From: Tamarix chinensis
Lineage: Eukaryota; Streptophyta; Magnoliopsida; Caryophyllales; Tamaricaceae
DNA length: 64,000 nt
Assembly (NCBI GenBank): GCA_030549775.1
Contig: CM060181.1
Span: 60,199,701 to 60,263,700, forward strand
Reading direction: 5' to 3'
Part shown: in pieces, positions 43,747-56,384 of the stretch
How the letters are laid out: every line of letters starts with the position of its first letter
Position numbering within the stretch: position 1 is the first letter of the stretch
Translations under genes and position numbers: made by a program
Notes under the pieces: generated by a model
What the model was told of the DNA's origin: nothing
The model's database searches: none
What the model saw: only the letters and a program-made list of their open reading frames with translations

Positions 43747-46700
43747 AAGCACTTAATATAATTCCTTTAGCATATTTTAATTGATACGACACATTGAAAT
43801 ACCATGATTCCCATATTAAACCCATATTGACCAAAATGCCCTTACCAATAACCAAGCCCTTATTTCATGCAAATCATATATATTTTGGTAATATTATTTT
43901 CAAATCCTCCATTTATCACCATATACTTTATTATACTCATTTTTCACTTATCATTCTTTATTAACCTATATTAAAACCATATATCACATTGACAGTTTTC
44001 CACATAGAGTATTATTATAGCAATATCACATAATCCTCAACTTACTTATTTTCCCATCACATAATCTCACAATATCATATTGTAGCATTAAAAATCATAC
44101 AACTAACTGCATAGTAACAATAACATGGTATCATACACAACCGTACACAATACTTAGTACAAAAACTCTAGATTATGATAAGTATCCTTATAAAGTAAGG
44201 CTCTACTCTATATGCATGCAAATCTAATCCCGTATCCCCAAAAAATTTATGTAAATCACCTAAGAAACAATTATAAAAACTACATCATCATGTAATGATA
44301 TTATTAAGTACAATTTAAGGTAAATGGGAGTCAAAGAAGTGGGAAAAACTGAACCAAGAATTCTCGGCCTACAAGGTGGCATTTGATTGGGATTACCGAA
44401 TAGGAAGGGATAGTAATGACACAACCTACTGTTGCTAGGGTTGGTGCAATATAAGTGGAGGTCGAAGCAAGGAAGGTGGCATATATGGCAATGGCCAAAA
44501 AGGTGGGAGTGTGGCTCGATGTTTGGTGCTGAAGGAAGGGGGTAGTGTTTGGTTGTTTTTGCCAAAAGTGAAGGGTATAGTTCGGTGGTTTATGCTGGTG
44601 CTTGGGGGATAGGATTGATGAAGGAACCCAAATATATGGGGGGGGGTTTCTATAGTAAGAGTGTAGGTGCAATGCTTTGTGCCAAAGGTGGTGGGTGTGG
44701 TGCGGTTGTTGTTGTTGTAATTAAGGGAAAAGAAGATGGGGAGAGCTGTGGTAATTTTTGCTAAAAGGAGGGGGTGAGGAGTGGCTAGTTTGGCTAGTGG
44801 TTGTGGGGGAGTTTTGGTGAAGTTCACTAGTGCTGAGGGTGGTGTTTTAGTGTAGGCTATCGTAGGTGTTGGAGGTGCTTCGATTGGGCTCAACAGTGGG
44901 GTTTTCTTAGGCTACTTTATTGATGAAAATGAGGAGGGTAATAAAGGAAGAGAGGATTCAATTGGTGGTGGAGTTTCTATAGAAAAATGGAGGGATAAAG
45001 AAGGTAGTTGAGAGCATTTATAATGGGGTATATATAGACATACATGCATGTAGAGAAGGGAAAGGAGAAGGGTGCGATTGGTCAAGATTTTCAACCCCAA
45101 CCCACGATTGTAGGAGTTAAGAGTTGATAAATTGATGGAGTAGGGAGTATCTTGGCAAGTGATGGGAGTGTGGTAGGCATTATCTAAGGACAATATTTCA
45201 CATAGGAAGATGGGGAGGAGAAAGGAAAAGGGGGCCGACTGAAGGAAAAAAAGAAAAAAACAAAGGAAGGAGAAAATATGAGAAAGGAAAAAGAGAAATA
45301 TAATATGTTTGGTTTTGGGATTAGAATTAGGTTAATATAATTTAGGTTAGGGTATTAGGATAATATAATTATCGATCAACCTGAATTAGGCCAAAATTTA
45401 GGATTAGAGAGTTAGGGTAATGTGGAAATATTAGTTTCTTGATATTAGAATTAGGTTACAATGTCAATTACTAGGGATTAGGTTTAGCTAAAGTTTGGTG
45501 TATTACAAATTCTCACTAAACCTCAATTATTGGGGTTAATACATAATCAGGTTGGTCAATGATGCTATTATGAAATTGCGATGCAAAATGTTTTCTCCTA
45601 AAATTCGGTAACCTTTGCTTCTGGGTGGTTAGCCATTTATTTAAAACTAACCCTTAAATCTTTGGCTAATTATTTACTTAATAACCTTTGGATCATAATC
45701 TAAATAAATGTCTAAACATTCTTCCCAATTATTATTACCTTTTCCTCTCTATTAAACCCGCCCTAACCAACTTATTTTTCCTCGATTATTTTCATACTCG
45801 ATATCCTAGCCTAGCCAATTTAAACCTAAAACCAAAATAAAATAAATCTATTTCTACCCTATCATTTTAGGACCTCTATTCTACCCTTGTGTACCCAAGT
45901 CTCCTCCCCCAAACAGTCTCCTCATCTCACTCCCCTTCTCCCATTACTTCCATGCCCCTAGCTTATTAGCTGTCCCTCACCCTCTACTGAACCTTACTCC
46001 TCTCTCACCTAAGCAACACTACACACACGTATAACTTCCTACCTTACCCTTATATACATGTGCAACCCTCTCTTCTCCTCTCTTCTCTACATATACACAC
46101 ATAACACAATCTATCCCCCCAATGTCTCTCTACACTTCTTTCAAAACTCTCCCTCCTTGATTCTCCTTTTGTGTGCAACTTTGCCCAACCATTTTCATGA
46201 AGCCATCACAATATACAAAATTCCCCAACTGTTGACCACAACCATCACCATATTCATCATCACCTGAATTTTATCCATTTCCATCCATGCATCACATCCT
46301 TCTTCCCTACTGTCTATACCTTTCTTTTCTTCTCCTTCACTATGGAAGACGTTGCGACCCCAAACCCACTATAATAAAACTTATCTTAAAAATGTCTCTA
46401 GGTAGTGATGATTGTTGCATTACTACCCTCCCCCTTTGATTCTTTATGTCGAAAGCTGGTCACTTCCTCCTTCCTATACCTTCCACTACACCACCACCAG
46501 TCTAATTGGTGAACCTTCTTAGCCATTTTGTGCACCGTGATGGTCTGCAACACCTTCTCCTATAGTACCTAGCAACCACCATCGAGCCTTTCACCCTTTA
46601 TTCTTATCTTTTTCTTCTTCTCCTCCCCTATGATCTCTTCTTCCATTTACAACCTCCATCCATAGCCCCAACCATCGCTAGCCCCTCTTCACCCATCACC

Positions 46701-47358
46701 CTAGCCAACTAGCACTAGCATGTCCTTCTTCTTCCTATTGAGTGTGCATGGCTCACATTGTATGCACAAGGTGAGTTTACGTTTGGTTTTTAAGAAAATT
46801 TTGGTACTATGTATAGGTAAGGGTATTTTGGTAATTTTAGAAATTAAATATTTTATTATTATAATTATTATTTTATGTGTTAAACTATTAATTTCATATT
46901 TTGGTATTAGATTTAGGTATGAAAGTTATTTAGTCGAATCTCATAGTATTTAGTAGAATACTACTATTTTTTGTGTTTTTGCTAAAATTCATGTTAACGT
47001 TATATTCTACTAAAATAGTAAATTTTACATAATAGCACACTAGAGTTTTTGTGTTGAAATATGTTAAGCATGAATTATTAAATTGTAATTATCTGTTATA
47101 TTCTGAAAAATATGTAAACATATCATGTTATCATATGTAAAATATTTTAGGGACAAAAGTATGGAAAAATGATCTCTCATGATTATGTGTGATATGTACA
47201 TGAAAAATGATAGGATTAGTATGATTAAATCTATTTAATGAATATTAATCATGGATGTCAGCCCTCGGGGCAATTTGGCCAATTTAAGTATATTATGATT
47301 TTTACTATGATAAGCATGCTTAATTTGTATTATATGTGATTAAGCATGAGATTATATG
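43747..47358. other. Spacer between elements A and B
   Basis: No coding sequence is supported. A G-rich, strand-biased tract lies at 44330-45290. A pyrimidine-rich tract follows at 45880-46720, then AT-rich sequence to 47350. The mirrored base bias suggests further decayed non-coding repeats, possibly diverged relatives of A and B, but I could not find shared termini or the hairpin. Confidence 0.35.
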
Positions 47359-47458
47359 TGTCACTCCCAAAATTCACTAGTGAAAAATTTTGTTTCATTA
47401 AAAAAAAATTAGCGGAAGCAAAATAATAAACCGTAAATTCTGGGGATATTACCGCCAT

Positions 47459-47502
47459 ACTTAGTACTAGATCGGTTCACTCCTACTATTCCAGTACCAA
47501 GT
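47459..47502 (+). other. Conserved hairpin in element B
   Basis: ACTTAGTAC (47459-47467) faces GTACCAAGT (47494-47502), a 9-bp stem with one A-C mismatch, 100 nt from the element start. It is the same position and motif as in element A. Confidence 0.7.
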
Positions 47503-48097
47503 GCTAAGGCTAAAAGAGTAAAATACAATTTACGAGGAATTCAACATATTTTAATCAGAGTAGCGCAAGTAAACATTTTATAAGAATATAATCCACCAAT
47601 GGTGGTTCAAAACAACGAATACATTGAAGTTGTGAATTTAAAGGAGACAAAGTAAAACCCTAACAGTTCCGGATAGTTCCTTACACTCTTTCTTGAGGGT
47701 CCACTTGAATAGTGCCTAAAAACGACCTGCAAGGGACACTGCCCATTGAATAGGTAGGGGCCCCACAAATGGAACCCTTCAGTACTATGGTATTGAATAA
47801 CCCTTTAAAAACACACTTAAAAGTAGGCACCCAATGTAACATATGATATACTACTATATCCATACATAACGACAGGTTTAAACATAATATTTAGATCCAT
47901 ACATTCACACATTCAACAAGTCAATAAGATATTAATGGTGTATATGTAACATTCGCTTTCGTACATTCGCATATTTAACAAGTCAACCAAATATTAATAG
48001 GCCATAATGAATAATTGATACTTTTAAGACTTTAAGGCCATTAGTCCATCATTAACCAATCATCTCGGATTATAAGTATCCATGTGAGTGAGGGAAC

Positions 48098-48490
48098 CCC
48101 ACTATTATAGCCGGTGGACCGGAAATACATACAGGGTCGAACGCTCTTGACCACTATTATTCGCCGGTGGACCGGTCTCCAGAGTAGAACGCTCCTGGCC
48201 ACTATTATTCACCGGTGGACCGGTTTGGCCCCGACTCACAAGGTATTCCACTATAAGTGATTAGTGTCTTCCCCATGTATTATTGTTATTACGTTTGGTT
48301 TGTTGAGCACGGAATCCCCCACTATTATAGCCGGTGGACGGGAAATACATACAGGACAAAACGCTCCTGACCACTATTATTCGCCGGTGGACCGGTCTCT
48401 AGGGCACCCCGGCTCCTGGCCACTATTATTCGCCGGTGGACTGGTCTGGGTCTAGCTCAACATCTTCCTCTTTAAGTGATTAGTGTCTTA
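48098..48490 (+). repeat. CACTATTAT-CGGTGG repeat blocks in element B
   Basis: There are two blocks of three units each, with CCACTATTATTCGCCGGTGGACCGGTCT as the core pattern (partly variable), each closed by a segment with GATTAGTGTCTT. This matches the structure at 39715-40145 in element A. Confidence 0.8.
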
Positions 48491-49489
48491 TTCGTATGTT
48501 ATTCGAAAGTATTTCACCCTTGACGTGCATGGCTAAATATATCCACACTTATCCTCCCAGGAGGGCCTGTCCCATATCTTGGGACTTCTGCACCTCCTAA
48601 CTCGCCCCGACATCCTTCCCTTAATCCACCTTCTCACACCGGGAGCCCAACTCCTAAGTGTGTAGGTCAAGCCCACTCACCGCCTTACTCTAGGGTTTTC
48701 TCCAAAAACCCTAATCTGGGCCTATGTGGCTTATCCTTCTCTACCTTACACATCCCAAACTATTTCAATACCCTACACGTCACGACCCTTAGATCCAACC
48801 CTCATTTTCTACCCCACTCATTCTCGTTTAGTTTTATTATTTTCTTTTTCTTTTTCCACCTTCTCACGTTATGGTTTCTTCCTAACCCTAGTTTAGTTTC
48901 CTATGCACCCTCATACTGTCCCACATACTATTTTTCGCTTGAAGCTCCTAGAAACCCAAACGACACTTCTATTACCTTCCTTACGCCCCAAGGCAACTTT
49001 CCATACGTAAAGTTTGCCCCCATGCGGACTCTAACCATCCCATGTAAATCCTAGTTCCTCCTATACCTACATTAGCCAACTTGCTTCCCCTTAGTTATCC
49101 TATTTTCCCATTTTTTTTTCATGCCTCCATCCCGCATCAGTACGTCAATTATCCTAGCATGCATGTTCTAAAGGGCCACATCACACATCACATTATAACT
49201 TACAGCATATCCATATTAGCACATACCAAAAGATGGCACATGAACATACCTTTGTTCCAAGCCACGCTACATGAAACAATTAAGATAATAGCATATAGAA
49301 CACGACATGTAATTATATAGGACACCCAAGGCATGTAGGACACATAGTATACATTCGGCCTTAGCTACACCCTTACTCGATTTAGGTTACCGAGCTATCT
49401 CCCACACTTATTAGGCCACTAATCACACTTCGTAATTGTTACACTCAATATATTTCCCATTTGGTTGGTTAGATTACCAATTTTCCCAT

Positions 49490-50274
49490 TTCCTTCATCA
49501 TAATTACCAAATTCCCCTTTAGTTGGTCAAATTACCAAATTACCCCTGTTCTTTATCCTAATTACCAAATTACCCCTTTAGTTGGTTAAATTACCAAATT
49601 ACCCCTGTTCATTATCCTAATTACCAAATTACCCCCTTTAGTTGGTTAAATTACCAAATTGCCCCTCACATTTTTCATATTTACCATTTTACCCTTCTCC
49701 ATTATGAAAATATCATTTTACCCTTCTCTTTTATTAAATTATCATTTTACCCTTCTTAATTATTATAATTACCAAGTTACTCCTTTCCAATTTCCACTTT
49801 TCCCTCTTTTGTCCACAAATTACCATTTTGCCCTTTTACTTTTAAATTAACCATTTTACCCCTTAACTTCCAAAAATTACCATAACACCCTCGCACTTAT
49901 AAGATTATCATTTTATCCTTAATTACGGAATTACCATTTGACCTCTTTTAATTTCAAAATTTCCATTTTGCCCTCTAATTACGAAATTACCATTTCACCC
50001 TTTTATTATAAAATTACCATTTTGCCCTTTTATCACAAAATTACCATTTTGCCCTTTAATTACTAAATTACCATATTACCCTTTAATTATAAAATTACCA
50101 TATTGCCCTTTATTACAAAATTACCATATTATCCTCTTATTACAAAATTACCACTTTGCCCTTCAATCACAAAATTATCATTTTGCCCTTGAATTACAAA
50201 ATTACCATTTTCCCCTTTAATTACATAATTACCATTTTACCCTTTTACTTCCAAAATTGCCATTTTATCCTTTA
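49490..50274 (+). repeat. ATTACCA tandem array in element B
   Basis: Imperfect units of about 26-30 bp, pattern AAATTACCATTTTGCCCTTTAATTAC, are repeated about 25 times with drift. The array is interrupted by Gypsy-3 at 50275 and resumes at about 57254. Confidence 0.85.
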
Positions 50275-51159
50275 TGATGGAAACCTGTAAGGGTTTCTCA
50301 AAAATTTCACAGATCGTAGTTGAAATCGAGCATGGGGTTTGATTCGCTGAGAATCAGCCTAAGGATTTCTCCAAAGGAAGATAAAAAACTCAGAGCGCAA
50401 TTGATACAACGGGTGCTGAAGTTGAGAAGTAATCAAGATCAAGAATAAATTGAAGAGAAGAATAAGAAGAATGTGAATGAGGAGATCGCGAGAGAGAGTG
50501 AGAGAGAGTGAGAGAGAGTCGAGAGAGAGAGAGAGAGCAGAGGCAGAGAAAATTCCAAACTCATGATTTCATTCGACCAAAAGTATCTCGGGAATATAGT
50601 AGAGGCCATATTTATATGGCGTACAAATACAAAAGGGAGCGTACAAAAATACATATCGCAGGCCTTCAATCAACATACGCGAGTCAACCCAAAACCCAGC
50701 CCAAGAATCAGCCGGTACAACAAAAACAAGGGATTGACGGTTGGATCAAACAATAACAGCCCGACATACAAAAATTACATGCCTTAATAATACAAGGAAA
50801 GTGTGATAAAAATATTTCCCATCAGCTAGAAATTAATTTAGCTAATCATGGTTACCAAGGGATGAATAACCCACAGTCCAACTAACCCAGTTAATCACGG
50901 GTCAGGTGGCGGGTCATACAGCCAACTTAATCCCCATTAGCCAATTTTGTTGGCGAATGCATCACATGGGATTTCCTAAACTTAAAATAAAAATTTCTGC
51001 AACAAATCCTCAGCAGCTACAACAATCTTTAAGTCCATTCCCCATGTTCTGCATTAATTTTCCTAATCAAGCACATAATAAGAAAAACAATTATAAGCAC
51101 AAAGTGATTTATAACAATTAACAGAATTAAGTAAATATAAATTTTGGAGATTTATATCA
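50275..51159 (-). repeat. 3' LTR of Gypsy-3
   Basis: 885 bp. On the minus strand it runs TGATATAAATCTCC...GGTTTCCATCA. It contains a GA microsatellite (about 50484-50538) that is longer than in the 5' LTR. Differences from the 5' LTR are mostly C/T and G/A changes. Confidence 0.93.
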
Positions 51160-52380
51160 TTCCCCTCTTCTTGGAAAGGTTTTGCCTCTGAAACCTGATT
51201 GATGCCAATAAATGGACTAAGATCAGCAACATTAAAAGAATCACCAACATTCCCAAACTTAGCAGGTAAATCAATTTTATAAGCATTATCATTAATTCTC
51301 TCTAACACAGTAAAAGGTCCATCTCCCCTAGGGTCTAATTTTGATTTTCTAAGGTTTGGAAATCTTTCCTTCCTAAGGTGTACCCAAACTAAATCCCCAG
51401 TTTTAAAAACCATTTTTTTTCTTCTTTTATTAGCATTCTCAGCCATTTGTTGAACTTTCTTAGTAATTTGTTGACTTACAGATTCATGCAATTTCTTTAT
51501 ATTATTAGCACGAGATTCAGCATCAAAATTATGTAATTCAACATTAGGCAAAGAATTTAGATCTAAAGGAGTCAAAGGATTAAAACCATACACAATTTCA
51601 AATGGAGTCTTTTTAGTTGTAGAATGCAAAGTCCTGTTATAAGCAAATTCTACCTGAGGTAAAACATATTCCCACTGCTTAAGGTTCTTTCCAAGGACAG
51701 CTCTTAACATATTACCTAAAGTCCTATTTACTACCTCTGTTTGTCCATCTGTTTGAGGGTGACATGTTTTGGAAAATAATAATTTAGTCCCTAGTTTTCC
51801 CCACAAAACTTTCCAAAAATGACTCAGGAATTTAACATCTCTGTTTGAAACTATTGTCTTAGGTATGCCATGCAATTTAACTATATGTGAAAAGAATAAT
51901 TCAGCCACAACCACCGCATCATTGGTCTTGTTACAAGGTATAAAATGATCCATTTTACTAAACCTATCCACTACAACCATTAATGAATCCTTAGCTCTAT
52001 TAGTCCTAGGTAAGCCTAAAATAAAATCTAAAGAAACATCAGTCCAAGGTTGATTAGGTACAGGTAATGGAGTATATAACCCAAAAGGTTTTGATGTAGA
52101 TTTATCCTGTCTACAAGCCACACAATTAACACAATATTTCAATACATCCTTTTTCATATGAGGCCAATAAAAATGATCAATTAATATGTCTAAGGTCTTT
52201 TGAAATCCTAAATGTGACATTAGTCCACCATTATGAGCTTCTTGAATTAATAATCCTCTATATGAATACTCAGGAATACATAACCTATTTTCTCTAAACA
52301 AATAACCCTCAGATATATAATATTTTCCCTGCGTAGCAATTTCACATTTCTTATAAACTTCCTTAAAATCAAGATCTTCA
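51063..52380 (-). pseudogene. Gypsy-3 integrase, frame extends into the 3' LTR
   Basis: From about 52300: EAHNGGLMSHLGFQKTL and CVNCVACRQDKS form the HHCC zinc domain. LDFILGLPRTNRAKDSLMVVVD carries the first catalytic Asp, IVSNRDVKFLSHFW the second, and HPQTDGQTEVVNRTLG the Glu about 34 residues later. KLDPRGDGPFTVLERINDNAYKIDLP and FNVADLSPFIG form the C-terminal region, ending PFQEEGNDINLQNL and running on to a stop at 51063, inside the LTR. There is no chromodomain. The open frame here is 412 codons long, so this domain is intact, but it is out of frame with RT (shift near 52400). Confidence 0.9.
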
Positions 52381-52399
52381 AATATAAAAGCTTAATACA

Positions 52400-53850
52400 A
52401 GAAAAACCTAGCAAAGTAGTATCTACAGCATTTAACAAAGCATGTCTCCTAGATAAAGCATCTACAACTATATTATCAACTCCTTTTTTATACTTAATTA
52501 TGTAAGGAAAGCTTTCAATAAATTCAATCCATCTACCCTGTCTTCTATTTAATTTTGATTGACTCTTTAAATATTTAATAGCCTCTTGATCAGTATTTAT
52601 CACAAATTCTCTAGGCCATAAGTAATGTTGCCAAACTTCTAAGGCTCTTACTAAAGCAAACAATTCTTTTTCATAAGTAGAGTAATTTAAAGTACTACCA
52701 TTTAATTTTTCACTAAAATAAGCTATTGGTTTACCCTCTTGGGAAAGTACAACCCATATTCCTAACCCTGAAGCATCACAATCTAATTCAAACATCTTTT
52801 CAAAGTCAAGAAGGCTTAACACAGGTGCTTGGGTTAATTTATTTTTACGAGTTTCAAAAGATTTTTGCTGTTCTAAACCCCACATAAATCCATTTTCCTT
52901 TTTTGTTATGGCAGTCAAAGGAGCAGCTATTGTACTAAAGTTCCTAACAAATCTTCTATAAAATGAACATAAACTATGGAAACTTCTCACGTCAGTTACA
53001 TTCTTAGGTACAGGCCACTCTTGAATAGCTTTAATTTTGTCTTTATCGACAGATATACCATCTTTACCTACCACAAATCCTAAGAATACCACATTTTCTA
53101 GACAAAACCTAGATTTAGCTAAATTAGCATACAATTGTTTTGTCTTAAATACATCTAAAATAATCCTTAAATGTTTCAAAAGTTCTTCTAAAGATCTACT
53201 ATATATAAGTATGTCATCAAAATAAACAACCACAAATTTTCCAATAAAATTTCTCAGGACATGGTTCATAAGTCTCATAAAGGTACTAGGTGCATTGGAT
53301 AATCTAAAAGGCATTACTAACCATTCATATAATCCAAAGTTAGTTTTAAAAGCTGTTTTCCATTCATCTCTTGGTTTCATCCTAATTTGATGATATCCAC
53401 TTTTTAAATCTATCTTTGAAAAAATTACAGCACCATGTAGAAGGTCTAACATTTCATCAAGCCTAGGTATAGGGTATCTATATTTAATATTTATTTTATT
53501 TACTGCTCTACTATCTATGCACATTCTCCAACTACCATCTTTCTTAGGCACTAATAATACTGGAACTGCCTCTTTAATTCCTTAACCTCTTCCGGATTAG
53601 CCCTATAAGCAGATCTGTTTGGTATAACAGCTCCTGGAATAAAATCTATTTGATGTTCTATTCCCCTTAATGGAGGTAATCCACTAGGTATGTCCTCAGG
53701 AAATAACTCAATATACTCTTCCAATAATTGTCTCATAGCAACAGGTACTTCCTCACTTAATACTAATTGACATTCATAACATTCTTTATAAACCATCAAG
53801 TACACACTTGTCTGTCTCTTAATTGCCTTGCCCACATCTTTACTTACTTT
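52400..53850 (-). pseudogene. Gypsy-3 reverse transcriptase and RNase H
   Basis: The segment starts with EVPVAMRQLLEEYIELFPEDIPSGLPPLRGIEHQIDFIPG (shown as two joined motifs in one frame, 53750-53630). It changes frame near 53570 to [20 protein letters not shown] (53551). RT motifs: [30 protein letters not shown] (Gly-to-Arg in the usual PFGLxNAP) and the catalytic YFDD ([10 protein letters not shown]). RNase [44 protein letters not shown] and [11 protein letters not shown] frame change near 52400 separates it from integrase. RT copies element RNA into cDNA; the frame breaks mean no full polyprotein. Confidence 0.9.
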
Positions 53851-55660
53851 TAGCATAAATTCCAGATGTCCCCTTAACTTCTTTTGAATTAACCTCAGTC
53901 TCTAAACTCTGCTTAGATAGTTCCTTATAATCAGACTTAATTTTTATTTGATCATCAAAAATCTCTTTTGGAGTCATAGGTGCTGAAACAATCTTCCTAT
54001 CATCCTTAAGTAAAGTATATTTGTTCTTATAACCATCATGTGTCACTCTCCTATCATATTGCCAAGGTCTACCTAACAATAAATGAGTAGCATGCATGGG
54101 AACTATATCACACAGAATAGAGTCCTCATATTTCCCTAATTTTAAATTTACTAAACCTTGTTGACTAACCTTAACATCCCCTAACTCATTAAGCTACTAT
54201 AGTCTATATGGTTTTGGGTGCTTAGTGGTTGGTAATCCTAGCTTAGATACTAATAAAGTACTAGCAGCATTGATACAACTACCACTATCTATAGCCATAT
54301 TAAAACATTTATCATCAATCAAACACCTAGTATGAAATATATTTTCTCTCTGTATTGCATTTGAATCAGGTAGTTTGTTACTGTTTAAAGCCCTACGTAC
54401 TACAAAAAGGTCTCTACTTATTGGCAGTTCTATCTCTTCTTCTAACTCACTAGTATCATCTCTAACCAAACTATTCTCCAAGTCTTCCTCCTCAGATTCA
54501 TACTCTATGTCTCCAGATTCTCTAATTAAAATGTTCCTCTTGTTTGGACACATAGAAGCTATATGTCCTAATCCTCCACATTTAAAACACTTGATATCCC
54601 TAGTTCTGTTTGGACCACCAGCAGGATTAGTTGTTACATTTCTACCCTTTTCAATTTTATTTCCTACTTTAACCTCATTGTTTCTACCTCTAGGCTCAAA
54701 TCTCCCATTATTCTTCCAATTTCCAGAAGTAGTTCCCCCAAAATTCCTTCTTACTGTACTCTTAATCCCAATCCCAGGGGGTTTATACTGTCTAGTCTTC
54801 TTTATCTGACTCTCTATTTTAGGAGCTATGTTCACCATTTCACTTAAAGTCCCACAAGGATATAATTCTACTTTATTAGCTATTTCAGAATTTAACCCAC
54901 TTAAGAATCTAGCCATGGTAGCATCATCATCCTCAACAATTCCTATTTTAATTATCAAAACTTCTAATTCCTTAAAATATTCATCTACCGACCTAATTCC
55001 TTGATTTAATGTTTGTAACCTCTTATGTAATTCCCTATAATAATAACTTGGAACAAATCTTTTCCTCATCAAAATTTTAAACTCATCCCATGTTTGTATG
55101 GGTGGTTCTCCACACCTACGTCTAGTTAAAACAAGGTTGTGATACCAAGAAGAAGCATATTCTGTAAACTCCACTACTGCTACCTTAATTTTTTTCTCAT
55201 CAGAGTAATTATGACATTCAAATACTAATTTTATCTTCCTTTCCCACTCAAAATAATAATCAAAATCATTTCTGCCATTGAATCCAGGTATACTAAACTT
55301 AAGATTACTTAGGTTCCTATCAACTAAGTCTAAATCCCTTTCTTGTCTATTATTCTATTTAGGCCTCCTATCACTGTTGTTGGATACTTGGTCCTCTAAT
55401 TCTTCTAAATTAGCTACAGGTGGAATTTTAGACCTAGGGTCCATAGGAGCCCTTCCTAATACCCCTGCATGTTGAGTATCTACCCTATTATGTTACAATT
55501 CATTAATTCTTACTTCCTGTTCTCCTATTCTTTGTTCTAAGTTAGTAGACAATACAACAAGTTGGGCAGTCATTTATTCTTGAAAAGTCCTAAGGGTTTC
55601 TAATAAATCATTACTAGAAATTGAAATAGATTGATTAACAGATTGGCCGTTGTTAGACAT
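53840..55660 (-). pseudogene. Gypsy-3 gag and protease
   Basis: The start ATG at 55660 (MSNNGQSVNQ) follows the PBS by about 700 bp. Retrotrans_gag: FTEYASSWYHNLVLTR, TWDEFKILMRKRFVPSYY and FLSGLNSEIANKVELYP. Zinc knuckle CFKCGGLGHIASMCPNK (54592-54542). Protease: MAIDSGSCINAAST, with the Asp-Ser-Gly triad kept (about 54300-54260), and LLLGRPWQYDRRVTHDG (about 54080-54030). Early in-frame stops lie near 55574 and 55492, one near 55357, and two adjacent TAG codons stand at 54192-54197 where the family has Gln-Trp. Stops of this kind fit C-to-T decay of methylated DNA. The frame changes again near 53850. Confidence 0.88.
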
Positions 55661-56367
55661 TATTAGGTTTATCTTATGATATTCAAGATAAGTATGATTA
55701 ACAGACAGTCTAGAATCAATTTACTTTATTAAGAAATCAAACAGACAACAAATTAGTCACTCTAATTATAAAGATATCATAATACCAGACAATATTAAGA
55801 TATATCAGCAAATACAAATTACACACTAATTCTAGGTAATTATTAAATAAAAAAAAATCGAGAGCTTAATAAAGAAACGATATTACCGCAAGCAATTTAA
55901 GCAATCAACCTAATTACTAAATAGGGACCCCTCTTCTTCGAGTCCTTACTCCTTTCTAAAACCAAAAGGTTCGTCGGTCAATCAATCTTGTGCACTTATT
56001 TAGTTGTGAATAGAATGATATCTCGTAATAATTTGTAAATTGATTATCACAAATTGTAGTAAGTAGCAAGATAAGGTTCGAATTTACCAATCGAGGAGTG
56101 TTCCTCGAGAATCGTCAAGATTCAAGAATCTTGACCAAACCCTAGCCAAAAATCGTCCAAAGCTACTTAGGGTTTCCCAAGCAGTTTCGAAGCAGAAAAC
56201 ACAACCCTCTTGGTCGCCGGCTTAGACGCGATGGAATCCTTCAATTTCCTTCGTCAATCGCAAACCCTAGCTTCACGCTTCAGAGATATGGGTTAGCGAA
56301 ATTGACAAAGTAATTAAAACAAGAAAACTTAATAACAAGAAATTAAACCATGAGCACTCGAATAATC

Positions 56368-56382
56368 GAGGCTCTGATACCA
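56368..56382 (-). other. Gypsy-3 primer-binding site
   Basis: TGGTATCAGAGCC on the minus strand, 2 nt after the 5' LTR, is an exact match to the 3' end complement of initiator tRNA-Met as used by plant chromoviruses. Confidence 0.9.
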
Positions 56383-56384
56383 AA

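Noticed and set aside
43742..45507. Extension of element A to GGTGTATTACA at 45507
   Set aside because: That end has no matching TSD, whereas 43741 is followed by ACTCT, identical to the 5 bp before 34042, and its terminal sequence matches the end of element B.
49490..50274. Regularly spaced repeats resembling a CRISPR array
   Set aside because: Units are imperfect and directly adjacent without unique spacers, inside a plant transposable element.
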